Shown in pieces: positions 25,070-37,830 of a stretch of DNA of 64,000 bases. Where the stretch lies: contig JADWOT020001673.1 of NCBI GenBank assembly GCA_036345935.2, forward strand, positions 16,176 to 80,175. The letters are read 5' to 3'. Numbering within the stretch: position 1 is the first letter of the stretch; each line of letters starts with the position of its first letter. A model generated the notes under the pieces. It searched no databases, was not told where the DNA came from, and saw only the letters and a program-made list of their open reading frames with translations. The stretch comes from Taenia hydatigena. Lineage: Eukaryota; Platyhelminthes; Cestoda; Cyclophyllidea; Taeniidae. The position numbers and the translations under genes are program-made.

Positions 25070-25680
25070 CAATGATAAAAGCTTGCTTCTACCCTGAATG
25101 GGAACGCAAATCGAATCTGCAGCTATACAAAACCGACGGCAAAAAAATCACTTACAGCAATCCAATCTTACCCGAGGAACGTGTGAAGTGATAGCAAAGG
25201 CGGAAGCCGCACTCATTGCTGACAGATAATGTCGCCATTCTTGGCAAAAGAAGAAGTCTCGACAGGATCTGCATCTGCCTCTTCAACGTCTATCTAGTAT
25301 GTAAGCGGATAAAATGGAATGGATTGAAAGGTATGCAGGTATAATGAATGCCTGTTAGCAAGAAAATGATGAATAGGTACCAAGTACTCAGTGAAGCTGA
25401 AACACTTCTCAACAACATTGTCTCACTAGGCCAAATCCGCCATCATTAAAAAACGAACTGATTAAAAACTGCCATAACAATCCCAAATTCTAGGTTACAG
25501 TATTGCAAAGAAAAAAAGTGGACGTGAGTAGGCACTGCAGTTAGAAAAAACGTCCCAACAGTCACATTACGTGACCCTTGTGTTTACACTAGCACGTAAG
25601 CGTGTAAAGGAAGGACGTGGTAGCAACCAAGAAACTAAAACTAACGCATCTTGTACCACACAAAAATGTGGAAGGTCCCA
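25070..25680 (+). repeat. Direct tandem duplication, unit 1
   Basis: Matches the adjacent unit 25685-26270 with a period close to 600 bp. Paired landmarks: CGCAAATCGAATC near 25107 with CGCAGACCGAATCC near 25721; GACGGCAAAAAAAT with GACGGCAACAGTAT; a TACCAAGTACTCAGTGAAGC motif near 25377 with TACCAAGCACTTGGCAACG; and an ACGTGAGTAGGCACTGCAG-type motif near 25523 with CGTGAGTGGACTTTGCAAC. One plus-strand frame reads protein-like (NRYQVLSEAETLLNNI near 25370) and unit 2 keeps the cognate MYQALGNVKTLLNKI, so the unit may derive from an exon. Product unknown. Confidence 0.6.
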
Positions 25681-25684
25681 CGAA

Positions 25685-26270
25685 TAAATGATGCCAGCAT
25701 GTTTCCACCCAAAATAAGGACGCAGACCGAATCCATTGCTGCATAGAAAAGACGGCAACAGTATTTGCGACTCAATCGATTAATTGGGAAGCCATATCTT
25801 AGTCAAGATTCGTACCCATTGCACCCTCATAATGCCTCCATTTTTCGCAAAGCACAAATTTTTTATCGGCAACGTCAATAGCCGACCTAACAAATGAACG
25901 GTTGAAAGCGGTAGACCATGAGGCATATAATGAATACTTTCTAGCAAAAATAACGAGTATGTACCAAGCACTTGGCAACGTTAAAACTCTTCTCAACAAA
26001 ATTAAAACTCATTAATCAAAATCCACAGTCAAAAAATAACGGGCTGGTTGACAAGTTGCCTTAACAATATTATTTATTACTCAAAGTATTGCACAGCAAA
26101 TAATGGTCGTGAGTGGACTTTGCAACTGGAAAACAAAACGTCTTAGCATTCCCATTAGGAAGGCTTCGAGCTTACTCTAGCAAGTAGGCGTGCGAAGGAA
26201 GCCAATCGACATGAAAAAGGCCTAATAATACATAACAAACTAAAAATAGTAAAAAAACACCAAATACTTA
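25685..26270 (+). repeat. Direct tandem duplication, unit 2
   Basis: Partner of unit 1 (25070-25680). Landmark pairs include TTCTCAACAAAATTAAAACTC near 25990 with TTCTCAACAACATTGTCTCAC near 25409, and AACAAACTAAAAATAGTAA near 26235 with AAGAAACTAAAACTAACG near 25631. Small indels have shifted every frame. Minus-strand frames here (25780-25999) are not kept in unit 1. Confidence 0.6.
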
Positions 26271-27254
26271 CCGACTTCCAATTTGTTCAAGCAAATTAAG
26301 CCCACTAACCGAAGACAATGACCACCAAAACAAACACCGCTCACGTACTTCGCGCGCAACTCCAGTCAACCATTGTAACGCTGTTTGATAAACAAATCTA
26401 AATCTAATTTTTGCAAATGTTAACAAACAAATAAACTGTTTAAACTCGCCAACTTCTGTTTCAATTGATAGATTGCAAAGTAATAATGCAGTGAAAATAA
26501 ATTACTTAGCAAACGGAAGTAACAAAACTAGCAACAGATTCCAGATCTAAAAAGGGCGTTAAAATGAGATCGCAAGAGTCCTTAGCTAATATTTTTGCAA
26601 TTTAAATAGCAAATTAGCGTTTGTTTTGACGACTGGCAAGCTTAATGTTTGTTTCCAAGTTGATTTATAAAGCCTAGTGCAACGTACTTTTGTTTGTGAC
26701 TTCGTGCAGCTTTAGTTTTTTGACAGCTTTTACATAGCTTTAGAACTGGAACTTACATTATCTAGCAAACTTGAGTCCTGGTACGCAGGAAAACGACCGG
26801 CATGGCCTTTGCAACGTCGCCAAACGACTAACGACCTTAAAGGCGAAAATTTGAAAATGGAAAATTAAAGTTGCATGTATAACCTGTGGCAAATGAGGGT
26901 ACACTAGTGAAAAATGATAAACACATTGGTGCAATAATAAAGCCCTCAAATTGGGTTAGAGGTCAGCTGAAAATCCAAGTAACGCACTGGTGAGCACTGG
27001 AGTGTTAAAATATTGCAGAAGGCAAGTGAACTTATGGTGGGCCCCTGCTGGACTGGGTTCCAGTTCTTCTTCTGAAATGCGCAGACAAGATCTTAAAGAG
27101 GCAAAAGATGTAATATTTGAACAACAAAGTCCAAAATCATTCTGCCTTGGTAAGTCAAAATCGTGCGCATTGGTAGTACAATACTTAGTTCGATTTCACA
27201 AATTAATCGGATCTGGTATCGCAGCACGTTATTTGGTTTGATTTTAAGCGCCAT
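26271..27254. other. Unannotated stretch
   Basis: No supported feature. The plus-strand bias changes here from A/C-rich to T/G-rich. Frames at 26758-26949 (minus) and 26990-27241 (plus) have no recognisable content. Confidence 0.45.
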
Positions 27255-27423
27255 TGTAGTACTTTGTTTGTTTGAACTACCGTTATCGGTCGGGGTCGGG
27301 CTACGTAGGCTGTCCTCCGGCCCATATCTGCAGCTTATTTCCCTCTACTCGTTGAATATATATACGCATTCTACCCTAGTATTCTGCCTTTTTTTGCCTT
27401 CGAGGGAGCCTTGGGTCGCTACA
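27255..27423 (+). mobile_element. Solo LTR-like sequence (copy L1)
   Basis: One of four copies in the window of a 130-186 bp sequence that begins TG and ends CA, with TGTAGTACTTTGTTTG at the left, a GAATATATA TATA-like core near 27354-27362 and GAGGGAGCCTTGGG then GCTACA at the right. The other copies are at 28828-28957 and the two terminal repeats of the element at 59908-60825, all on the plus strand. The TG...CA ends, internal TATA-like motif and stand-alone occurrence fit a solo long terminal repeat. No clear target-site duplication is visible. It lies immediately next to the end of family A copy A7. Confidence 0.55.
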
Positions 27424-27439
27424 GCCATCGCTACCGCAA

Positions 27440-30400
27440 AGTCGTTGCTTGTGCGGTCAAGGTTGAGGAGCATTTGAGGTTGAGGGGAGCTAGGATTATA
27501 GCCTCGTCTCTCTTGAATTGCGTGCATGAGTATACTTTAGGATGTTGCGTTACTTGCGTGCATATAGAAGACTGAAATCAGACCATGCCCCTTTTAAAGT
27601 ACGGCGTTTCTATATGTTGGCACATCTAGTGAGGGGTATTGGAAGCTGCTTATAAACCAATTGACTGTAAACTACACTAAAAGAAGAGAAAAAGTAAAAG
27701 AAAGAAAATGAAGAGGAGGGGGGTGGGGGTGAGTAGGTATGCTTTCAGTCAGCAGGAGTTGGCATCCGCATCGTATTCTCTGTAGCCGACGACGATGCGG
27801 TAGACAGTGCCTAATCTTTGGAAGTAGAAGTTAAGGCCTGTAGAGAGAAAGGCAGAGGTAGGGTGCACATCTTTATTAAGCTTAAGAGTTCACTAACTGA
27901 GAAATATTGCACAGAGAGGGATTTGTGAAATTGCCATCGGAAAAACCCTTGTAAGCGTAGCGTGGTGTGCGGTTTGCGATACCCTCTTCCCTCTCCATCA
28001 CAATGAATGTGGTAGTGTTACCTTCTCAACACACTGCGTCAGCACATGAACCCACTACCTCCTTACCTCGTTGAAGAAGCACTGCTTCCCATTGTGAGTT
28101 ATTTTGTCCTCCCCTACTTTCAAGATGAGCGAGATGAAAATGTATACATGCATGCCTACTCAAAGTACCATCAGCACAACCCCCACTACAAGAAGGTTAG
28201 GCTCCAATTTGCGAACTGTGTGCATTCTAAACAAATCAGTTTTATTAGCGGTAACTAGTAGTGTGCATGCTTCGTTAGTGTATCACCAACGAGGGTGCAG
28301 GTGGAGGAGAAGGAGGACAATTGCTGTCTCAACTCCATTATCCCATGCGATGTCAACTTGCCAACAGTTTCTTCTGCTTCGATGTTGTGGAGGCGGAATG
28401 GTATTGCTACTGAGTCAGCGCTCAGTAGGAGTTGCACGTCAAGGTGGATATTTGACCGGACATTGGCTGGGGTAGGAGGGTTGCACACAGATGGCGCAGA
28501 TTGCAAAAAGAGGCAGAGGTGGAGGAAAAGCAAAAAAGAGGCGTTCATCTGCATTTATTCTGTTAATAAAAGCACTCCTCTGCATAATCAATAAGACGAT
28601 GGGATTGTTTCATAAGAAGACTTTGCAAAAAACGCGTTAACTGAAGATTCGTGAGCAAGTTCCCAGAAGTGACTTGGATGGAAGGAGAGCGCCCTTTTCC
28701 TTACCATTGTCAAACCAACTTTCACTTTTTTCAACAACTAGTTGTGAGCAATTAGGGAAGGAAGGTAATACGAAAGAAGAATCTACCTGTCAGACAATAA
28801 AATTTCTGCGTACTGACTTACGTATCCTGCAGTACTTTGCTTGTTTAAACTACCAGTTTCAGTCAGGGACACAGGTGGCCATGTTGTTCTAGTTGCGTGG
28901 GCTGGCTTCCTGGCATTCTGCCTTCTTTCGCTTTCGAGGGAGCCTCGAGACGCTACACATCGACCTACAGGACTTCGCAATCACTGCAGTCGCTTGCAAT
29001 AGTCAGTCAAACTACACACCAAGGCTCTTACTTTAACGTTTTGCCGACTTCTCTTAGCTGATGAGTCGAATCTGACCCAACCTAATAAAGTGTGACAGTG
29101 CTTTTACAATTCTACGATATTCCCCTCTGTCTAATTTATTAACAATAACAATTGAAAGCCTTAGGAGGTAACGCTGATTCGCTCGAAGGACATAGCAGAG
29201 TCATGAAAGGAGCCAAACCATAAAAATAGTGTCGGTTTTCCTCGCGCGAAAAGCTTATGGATAGCAAATTGTTTTGCAGCAATAGTCCATGAGTAAATTA
29301 CCGACGCTCATAGACCGTGCCATAATAATATTAAATTGTAGCATGCTTTCGAACAAAACAAGCACAGTCAAGAAATAAATGAGAGCATTATTAGATTCAA
29401 AGTGCATTCATCGGCTGTTTTAAGGAAAGCATTGCCACACTAAAGGGAATGCTGTATAGTCCAGTGCTTAACACAATATTACGTTCTGCATGAATGTTGA
29501 GCAGCTGTTGGTGTAAACATTGTGTCACCCTCTAATGTTTTGACCTGTTGAGCGTCTACATTCTGCAAAAATATGCACTTTCGAATGCACAAGAAATGTG
29601 CGATTTTGGTGTGGCTAGGATTGCTTTTACTGGCCGTATCACTTCGTAGGTACAGATTGGTGCAAAGTAGAGTTGATGCTGGAGAAGAATGGATAAAAGA
29701 CGATGTTTCCGAATTTCGTCCAAAAACAGAAATTGAGCAGAATGGAAAGAAAAAGATTTTACTGGATGTAGGCACACACGTATGATGAGTGACAGATTTT
29801 AATCCAATAAAATACGGAAAACCTAATCAATTTGTCTTGCATGTTAATTGAAATACATCATGTATCGTCTGAGACCAAAAATAACTACACATGCTCATTG
29901 TAATTTTTAGGAAGCATGCCAATTGCTGATTGCATATTTTGCTAGGTGAAACAGGTCTTTAAATTAACAAACTCGCTCATCATTTCGAAGGTCATCAGCG
30001 GCAACTGCTTTCCACTTCGCTGGTAAATTGGAGCCGTCGCAACGCTAAAATGACATAATTTCGGCGGAAGCGGGCCACGTTATTTAAGAGACTTATCTTA
30101 AATACTATTAATTTCTTGGTAAAAGTGGATTTACGGGACATGAATTTAACAAGAATGCACTGCGTCCGACTGGAGCATAACTTGCTCATCATAAGTCCTT
30201 TGACGAAGGATTCAAGATCAGCGTCCCTCTTTTGGCATTCCTTTCCACATAAATCAGGCAAGAATAAATTGCATTATATGGGTTCTTACAATACTTGCCA
30301 TGCACGAACTAAAACTAACAATTTACCGAATTAATAGAATTCGCTACTTATTACCAAAATTTTAATCATTAATGCTCAGTAAATTGCTTCATGGGAATCG

Positions 30401-33400
30401 CTTTAGTACCTACATCTGTAAAAATGTTATTCATTCTGGGTCATTTATTAGCTATGGAGTTATAGCTAGAAGCCTTCGTGGCAAGGCGAGAAAAAGATTT
30501 AATTGCCAAATAGCTGCTCACCGCCATCGGAATGGTCAGAATGGGATTAGCTTTCAACTGGTAGCCTGGATCAATGTATAGATAAGGCATTACACAAGTA
30601 AAGCAATACCAAATTAGACCAAGTGCACTGTGCTCTACGAATTTCTCACTTTAGTCTTAAAGTGATCATAATAAGATCCCGACTGTTGAATTGCTACGGT
30701 GCCAAAATGCATATCACTTTTGGAACAATAACTTGTTGCGCAATGCAGCTGGACTAAGAGTAAGTATCAAAGAAAGACCAGGATGCACCATATTTTGCTC
30801 ATTTTAAGCTGTAATTGCTAAAGACTAGGTATTAAGTGTTAGGCTACCCGCGTTCCAGTAAAGTACAGATCAATTGTATGACATTTAAGGCTTAGGAATG
30901 TACACAGTGCAATGCAAATGGTTTTGACGCGGAAACTGGGGTAGCGTAAACACATATGTGAAATCTATTTTCTTGATATTTCATCCACGGTCATTCAATT
31001 TTACACTTGACCCCTTCTTCTGTAGATGGTAGCTGTGATTTTTTCCGTGCTGTGCAATAAAATTTGAACCTGGTCGATGGTTAAGTGCCCTATTTTGCCA
31101 AAATTAAAATAATGCAGGCATATAGAGCAGCGTCATTTTCGCTTTATTTAAATACAGAGTCGACTAAAATTATATTCTAGCAGCTTATTCCACTTAGTAA
31201 CTGTTTGCGGCAGTTCTCCTATCAAGTTGTGAGAAGTAGGGTTTGGCCGATTATGAGAGCGCCCAGGATGGCATAGATAGTTGACAGGGGACGACTGCGC
31301 ACTTTCAAACAATCGGCTACTTCAGTGACCAGAATTGATTGAATTTGAAAGTCATACTCATGACAAGGGTACAGAGCAAAACTCTTTTCTCCCCCATTCA
31401 ATCCAAAATCGGCCGGAAATGAAACTCACCAATCTGCTTAAATCTGTACTTGCTTGTAGCAGTTCCTGTTCAAATATCTAGCAATTTTGGTATTTTCGAT
31501 ATATGGAGGGTCCGTTTTAACAAAGAAAGTTGTGAGTGCAAATATATGCAATTTTGATCATGACTTGTACAATACTAAGACTTAGCAGTAGTAGGCTCTC
31601 TTCTGCAATTATTTTGACGTAGCGTAATGATCTTATTGCCTCAACAAACTCGAGACTAGTGAACGGATAGAGCTCCGTTTACTTTTATCCACATTGATGT
31701 AAAATTTCTTAGACTTGGAAATCAGCAGCTCGTTACCTTCTGTAAGGGATCGCAGCAGTCCCCATTTTTAAAATCGCGCTTCGTAGGTGTGGTCGAGGTG
31801 AAGGGTGTCTATCGTGGCAAGGAAAGTTGGGACATTACAGGTCTAAAGATGAGCTCTATTCCATCTGTTTTGATCTCAAGTTGCTTAGGTCTGAGATATG
31901 GCAGCTTACTTCCTTTTGTAAGTTCTTGCAGTAGGTCTCGCTATAAAATTAAGCAATGTCAGTGCAGTTGAAATGCAAATTGTCCATATTAGCAAGGTGA
32001 GCTTAGAAAGTACGGTAATAAAGGAAAATGAAAAAATAAGGAAAGGCTTTTGCACTCGGGACAAAGATAAAGTAGTTTGAATTTAAACAGTGACGATGCG
32101 GATGTGTGAGAACATGAGATAAAGGAAGGGAAAAAATCAAGCTCTTTTCATTAAGCCGATTGCTTTATAAATCACTGTCACGTGGCTAGCTGAGTAGACA
32201 AGTGAGTCAGTGTTGGAAAGGATGGAAGAAAGTAGGAAAGAAGTGAAGAACACTGCACTGCAGCTCCATATCCACGACTTCTCGTCTCTTCGCCTCATTT
32301 TCTATCACCCCTAGTCTCTTTTGGTTAACCGTTTCTGTTGCTTCACTCCTATCGAAGAAGCGCATGGACCAATATTGTCATCCGTAATAAAAAAAAATAG
32401 CATTTGTCTAAGCATAGAATCAGGGTACGCATCGAAAAAGTCCTTTTTCTGAAAGCACTAGCATTCCTTAGGGGTAAGTCACCGATTTCTTATATCAACA
32501 TTCTACCCTGCACACTTACTTTCCATGTTTCAAATATACTCTCAATCTCCAAATAAGTAGCAGCCTTAGGAGGTCTGCCGGTGTAAATTAACTTGTCCAA
32601 TATTCATGTCCCACGGCAAAAGCACTGTAGAACGGTACGCAAGTCCAGGCTTGACCAGATCTGACTAATTTGGATTGAATTGAAATAGACAAGATAGGCA
32701 ACTGAGGCTAGATTATGACAGGCTTGGGTAAGACACCCTAAGCGTTACCATTTAAGCCATCTGCAACACTTAAATTTGGCCCGTCCAATCAACTTGACGT
32801 AAATCGCTGCCAAGTGGTCGTCTCTTTCTTTCTTGCAGACATTAGGGATCGAGGTACGCAGACTAGAAGCGGGCCCGATGACGTCTTTGAAACAGATGTA
32901 GAGGCGCCCTCTTGTCTACGTCCCATTTCTCATGTCACACTCCAGCCCATCTTCGGTGAGTGTCTCCTTTGTCGCCCACTACGCTTTACAAGCTTAAAGG
33001 CATCGCGTCTTGCGTTATGTCAAACTGTGCGTTCCTCGCATGCAACTAATTCGAAAGGAGGAGTGAGTACACCCGCCATTTTAGCTCCTTCTCTTTATTT
33101 TTCCACTTTAGTGCCACGAGAACGTCTCATCTCTGCCTCCTCTACTCTTCTCTCGCCTTTTCCTTCTACATCATCGTCTGCCAGCACCCTCTTTGTAGGC
33201 TTCCTTTCATCCCTTCACTAGTCTCAATCTCGATTTTGACATGACTGAATAATGCACAGATTTATAATCTAGATCAAACTAGTACAGGTTGAATTAAATC
33301 TGACTTAATCAAGCTCTACTTGGAACCGATTCTTGTTTTAGCAGCGCTTTAATTGGATTATCATCAACTCGCCCTACTCCACTTCGCCTCAATTTCAGGA

Positions 33401-33830
33401 GCAAAGTCGCAAAATAGTGGAATCCCTACCTGCCAATCTTACTTCTCAATCCTTTTTTCCTTTGTAGAGAATCCATCTACCTGGCGCTCTACAATAACGA
33501 GTAAAAATTGTGCTCTAGGTATTGACGCCCGTCTGTTTGTTTGCCCAAGTTTGTGTGTGCGGCATTGTCCACTATCACTTTTGTTCACTTGGAGAGTGGC
33601 CTTAATTGGCGTCCAACGAAAACAAGCAGGAGCGTCTGGGTGTGTGGGTGTAAAGGCATATTATCCTCATTCTCGCCAACTAACTCGTCCATTTCCTCGA
33701 CCAAATCGACTACGAAGAGAGCACTGGCAGACAATGAGGTAGGAGGAACAGATGGGAGAAGAGTAGAGGAGTGTTTCCATTGCCCTCCCTTCATAGGATT
33801 TTATCAAAACTTAGGTGTAATTTGCTAAAT
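27440..33830 (-). repeat. Repeat family A, long inverted copy A7 (6.4 kb)
   Basis: The reverse complement of this stretch aligns with A8 (53950-59720) along nearly its whole length and, for 29760-33830, with A6. Anchors: TCAGTAGGAGTTGCAC at 28422-28437 is the exact complement of 58810-58825; 29900-30270 matches the complement of 57100-57430 including CCAATTGCTGATTGCATATTTTG; 31190-31420 matches A6 16085-16450; and 32850-33290 and 33440-33830 match A6, A1 and A4. Frames such as 28295-28594 (plus) and 32814-33221 (plus) are not maintained in A8 or A6. One LTR-like insertion interrupts it. I see no gene. Confidence 0.78.
28828..28957 (+). mobile_element. LTR-like insertion (copy L2) inside A7
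   Basis: Starts TGCAGTACTTTGCTTG and ends GAGACGCTACA. The middle, including the TATA-like part, is missing compared with L1 and L3. Flanking A7 sequence on both sides (TGACTTACGTATCC before, ACCTACAGG after) lines up with uninterrupted A8 sequence near 58446-58460 (complement TGACCCACCTACCCTCACCTGCAGG), so this segment is an insertion that happened after A7 and A8 separated. Confidence 0.6.
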
Positions 33831-36800
33831 TTATTTTGCATACGACCTCATCACCACAGGAGGCTTGTCAATCATGCACAAACAAATGATTTTGGAATGT
33901 TATTCCAAGGGGAAGTGTCAGGTCCATCCCTGCAATACAAGAGTTTTTGGCCACACAACTTCGTGACTTGACTTAACTTTGCGGGCCTCACTTAAGCATT
34001 TTGGTATTTTGTTGTTGTTAGGCGTTTTTATTTGTGTAATAAAATGCATCACAGGTGTTGGAGTGCATCCTGAAGAGGACGGCAGAACCAGTTTCCAGTC
34101 CAATGCTAGACGCATTTGTTTTCCACTGTGGGTGCAGTTCTCGTTGGGCATAAATTGCTGCATTTGTTAGGTTTTCTACCATAATTTTAAGATATTGCCT
34201 CGTTCTCAGCAGTCTTTTGTAATGCTCTCCTCTCTCTCCAAAAAAGTGGTTTATCCGGTCGTCAGAGTTTGAAAACTTCACTTTGTTAGTAGTAGCTGTA
34301 GTGGTACGTAAAAACTGTGCCAACACGCTAGTGTCTGCATTAGAGACACTCTGGTTTCCTCCGTGAGTGATGGCATACTCCCGTTGAGGTAATACCGCGT
34401 ACTAGTCTGCTCACTTCACTAACAGAAGGTCGGTGTTGGGTTCACGAGTGACGTGTGGACTAAGCGCAAGCACGACTGTGGTGGTGGTGGTTAAAGGGAT
34501 GTAAACTGCTATCAGCTGTAGCATTTTTTTGCAAAGAAGGCTTTGTGGGTAATGCGGCTTTTAGCCCCTCCGCGGCAGTTCGACTGTCCCCTTTTACTGA
34601 AGGCGTGCAATCCGTAGGGGTCAGAAAGAGGCAAAGAAAGCGGTGAGTTAATTGCCTACATGTGGGTCACCTGTGTTCTTCTCAACCAGCGCCTCGTTGC
34701 TAGCACACTGCACAAGTCTGTGCATCAGTCGATGGATCGATAAAATCAGTAAGACCACCTGCCGTGCAGTCGCTGTAATTCTGTTACCATTTGGTTAGTC
34801 TATCGATCTATGTATCGATCAATAGGACTGCAGGGTGAGTTGAGCTGAGAAAAATCTAGCAGATAAATGAGTAGACGCAGAGGAGCAAATCCATGCAAAT
34901 ACACTTTTACTTTCGTCGAGGGCATGGTTCACTATTCCGATCTGCAGTAAGTTTTTAAACTCTCCCCTTCTCCTCCTCCTGTCATTCTTCGCTCATAATT
35001 TTTCCTATGCCTGATTCCTTCCTCACTCAAAATCTTTCAGGACAGCTACTGAATCGCAAACAATAGGAATGCAGTAATAGTGCATCCGGGTTTCGTTTTG
35101 AACCTTAGGAAGCTTGGCAACAAATCTCGAGCTAATTTTAGAGACCTAATTCTACTCTTAACTTTGATTCGTTATGGTGAATTGTTGCACCTGCTACCAC
35201 CACATGAAGTAAAGGGGCTTTGCAATGCTTACAAAAGAGTAAACTCATTAAGTTTTTACTTAGCAGGCATTAACAAATAAATGGTAGCTAGTGTTTATCG
35301 AGTGAGAACGCAACCATCCTGCTCGAAGTTTGGCGTACTAGAAAGTAAGTTGTGCCTCTTTTAAAAGGTCGGGTGTTCGCAATACATTCCCTACAAAGAA
35401 TAACAATTTAGGCTTGCATTGCAGCTTTCAATGCTTTCATTACAAGCTATCAGATCAGTTTTGCTGGTTTAGTTTTTTTCATTTTAATTTTACGCGCCTC
35501 CGTCTAGTTGTTAGTTGAAGGGGTCCTTCGATGGAGTGCCTGAAGAAACTCCCAATCACTCGGACATGAGCCGAGCATGATGATTGAGCTGAAGGACTTT
35601 TGATCACTTACTTTCCTTTAAAGTCTGCAATTCAAAAAAATATCTTAATGCGATTGCTCAGTGGGTGTGATGCCGCCGTTCTGACTTACGCGATATTAGC
35701 GAAAAAAACACTCAGTCAATTGCTCCACGTTAATCACTAAAATGCGCCTAAAAGATGTTTCCAATGCCAATTAGATCATGTCACTGTTGAGATGTTCCAG
35801 TGCTTTCTTCAAGCTACATGGAGGCATGGAATGCGAGGCTAATAGCACTTCAGAGTATGCGACAAGCAATTTTAAGCTGTAGCCCTTTCCTCCCCTTTTT
35901 AATTGTAGTGCCAACCAGATAAAGAGGAGGACTGAGGGACTTGGTACATGAGACTATCATTGCTGACATACGCGACCGGATCACGTCAGTTCCTTAACAA
36001 TGTGACATTTTTGGTTGTTAAGTGAAGAAATCTTCTTTGAGTTAGTTAAATGCTTCTATTTGAAGCAAGTCATGCTGTGGGAATGGATGTGTGCATGAAT
36101 GAACACTGACCAGCTAAAGAGTGGGCCCAAACCTGGTAAAAGATGTAGGGCGAGTTGACCCAGACAGGAATGCCTGAGTTGCTTCATGCGAGACGACATA
36201 GACTGCCAAATTATGCTGTTGCACATTTTATTGTGTTTGGATGGACTTATTAGTCGCACTCGATGCACTTCTACTCATATACCAAAATCACTGGAATGGG
36301 TGATAAGAAGAAGGTGAGAGAGAGACGGGAGGGAGGGAAGGGCAAGGGATGCTAAGAGGACTGCCTTTAATCAGTGCACGCTAGCGGTTTCTTTGTTTTA
36401 ACCTATCTACCGAATGACTTAATTGGCTATCCATCCAAGTGCTCACAAAATTAAAACAAGTAGTGATGGTTCCAGTTCTTGGGCATTCCATCAAACTTCA
36501 TATAACTGGATCGTAGACGTGTCTTTACCTCCCATACAGCAGATGGCTAGGGACATTAAAGTGGTGGTGAGGCAGTTGAACAGTGATTGCCTTGCCGTCA
36601 GAAAAAACTGGTAGGTCCCTTGACCACGCGCCAATCCATTCTCTCTCTGATGCCAAAATAACCTCTGCATTACAAAAAGCTTCTTTTCTTGAATGGGAAG
36701 CATGCAATCAAGTAGTAGACCGAACACTTGAACACTGCAGGACTGCTTTCCGGTTGTGATGGGCGGTAGTAGCGAAGGCGCAAAAAAGAAATGAATACGT

Positions 36801-37684
36801 CTGCAATCGCTGTTTTATAACAGAAAGCCACCAGGAGGGAAGAATAAAGAGGCTGCATGAAGTTACGGAGAAGGAAAGTTGGATTGCAAGAAGAAAGGCA
36901 GGAAGGTGATAACAGGTGAAGTTGAAGCGTGTGGCGTTACTTTGTAGAGAGTCAAGGTATCGCCAGGTCATTTTTGAAAAATGCAGATTTGGAATGGTCT
37001 TGCAACCAGCAGCTGACATCCCCCTTTCATACGTTTCATACAAGAACGAGCTGCCATGACGTGTGACCAGTTGAATGATGTAGACACCCGCTACTGGCTA
37101 CGGTTTTGACAGGATTGCAATAGCGGCTTGCCGATAACTGACGGCGTGCAAATTTTAAAAAGAGCTTGATTTTAGCGCTTGAACTTCGGATTGTGGCCTA
37201 GTTGAGGTCCCTTTAGCAGCAGGAGCTGTGTCAAGCAATTTCAGCGAAATATACCTCTGGGTCGTGCTAGTAGAACTTTACATCTTCAGCTGCTCTGCGC
37301 GTCGGCATTGCACCCCTTGTACTCCGTCCTAAAGAAAGTCTTGAGGTGTTGTGCTTGCTTCAATACTTCGCCTAAGCACGAACGGTTTGGCTGTAATTTA
37401 TTTGTCATCACGAGTAAGTCACCCCAAGCCAGATAGTCGGGCGTAAGCTAGCTTCTCTACTTAGGATCTCAGTGTTATGTAACAGTTTTATCATCTGAGA
37501 GAACAATGAACTTCCTATATTCTCCGTTTTTAACGGCCAAATTCAAACATTTGACCACATGGAAAACCCTTGCAGTTGTTTGCATGGGCACTTGGAATCT
37601 GGCCTCCGATAACACAGGTAAAGTGGCTGACACCCCATTGTTGCATCTATTGGACTCAAAACAAAATAATAAGCAAGCAAATAA
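33831..37684. other. Unannotated stretch, several chance-length frames
   Basis: No supported gene. A 102-codon minus-strand frame at 34018-34326 (contains YAQRELHPQWKTNASSIG) and a 111-codon minus-strand frame at 36708-37043 look fairly protein-like, but I recognise neither and see no second copy. A GTGG run lies at 34478-34490, and a small cluster of ATCGAT words near 34730-34825 forms a weak imperfect inverted pattern of no evident meaning. Confidence 0.4.
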
Positions 37685-37830
37685 ATTGATGCCCTTTAAA
37701 AGTACTTTCGTAGGAGGCAATGCATGAAGTTGGGAGTCGCTAAAACTGATTGTTTTGGAAGCACATTAAGTCCATAGCTCATATTCCGGGAAGAAAATTT
37801 TAAACCTAACTCATTTCCGCGGCGCATCAA
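37685..37830 (+). repeat. Short direct repeat, left partner
   Basis: Aligns with 38461-38610: TGAAGTTGGGAGTCGCTAAA at 37729-37748 against TGAAGTTGGAAGTCGCTAAA at 38505-38524, with weaker likeness for about 45 bases upstream and 80 downstream. The two copies are 776 bp apart and bracket a family B copy. Confidence 0.6.

Noticed and set aside
32814..33221. 135-codon and 129-codon plus frames within A7 (32814-33221 and 33353-33742)
   Set aside because: They lie in repeat family A and are not kept open in the aligned parts of A1, A4, A5 or A6.
34700..34830. ATCGAT-rich inverted words that looked like a tRNA or hairpin
   Set aside because: No cloverleaf, no T-loop GTTCGA motif and no anticodon stem could be built.
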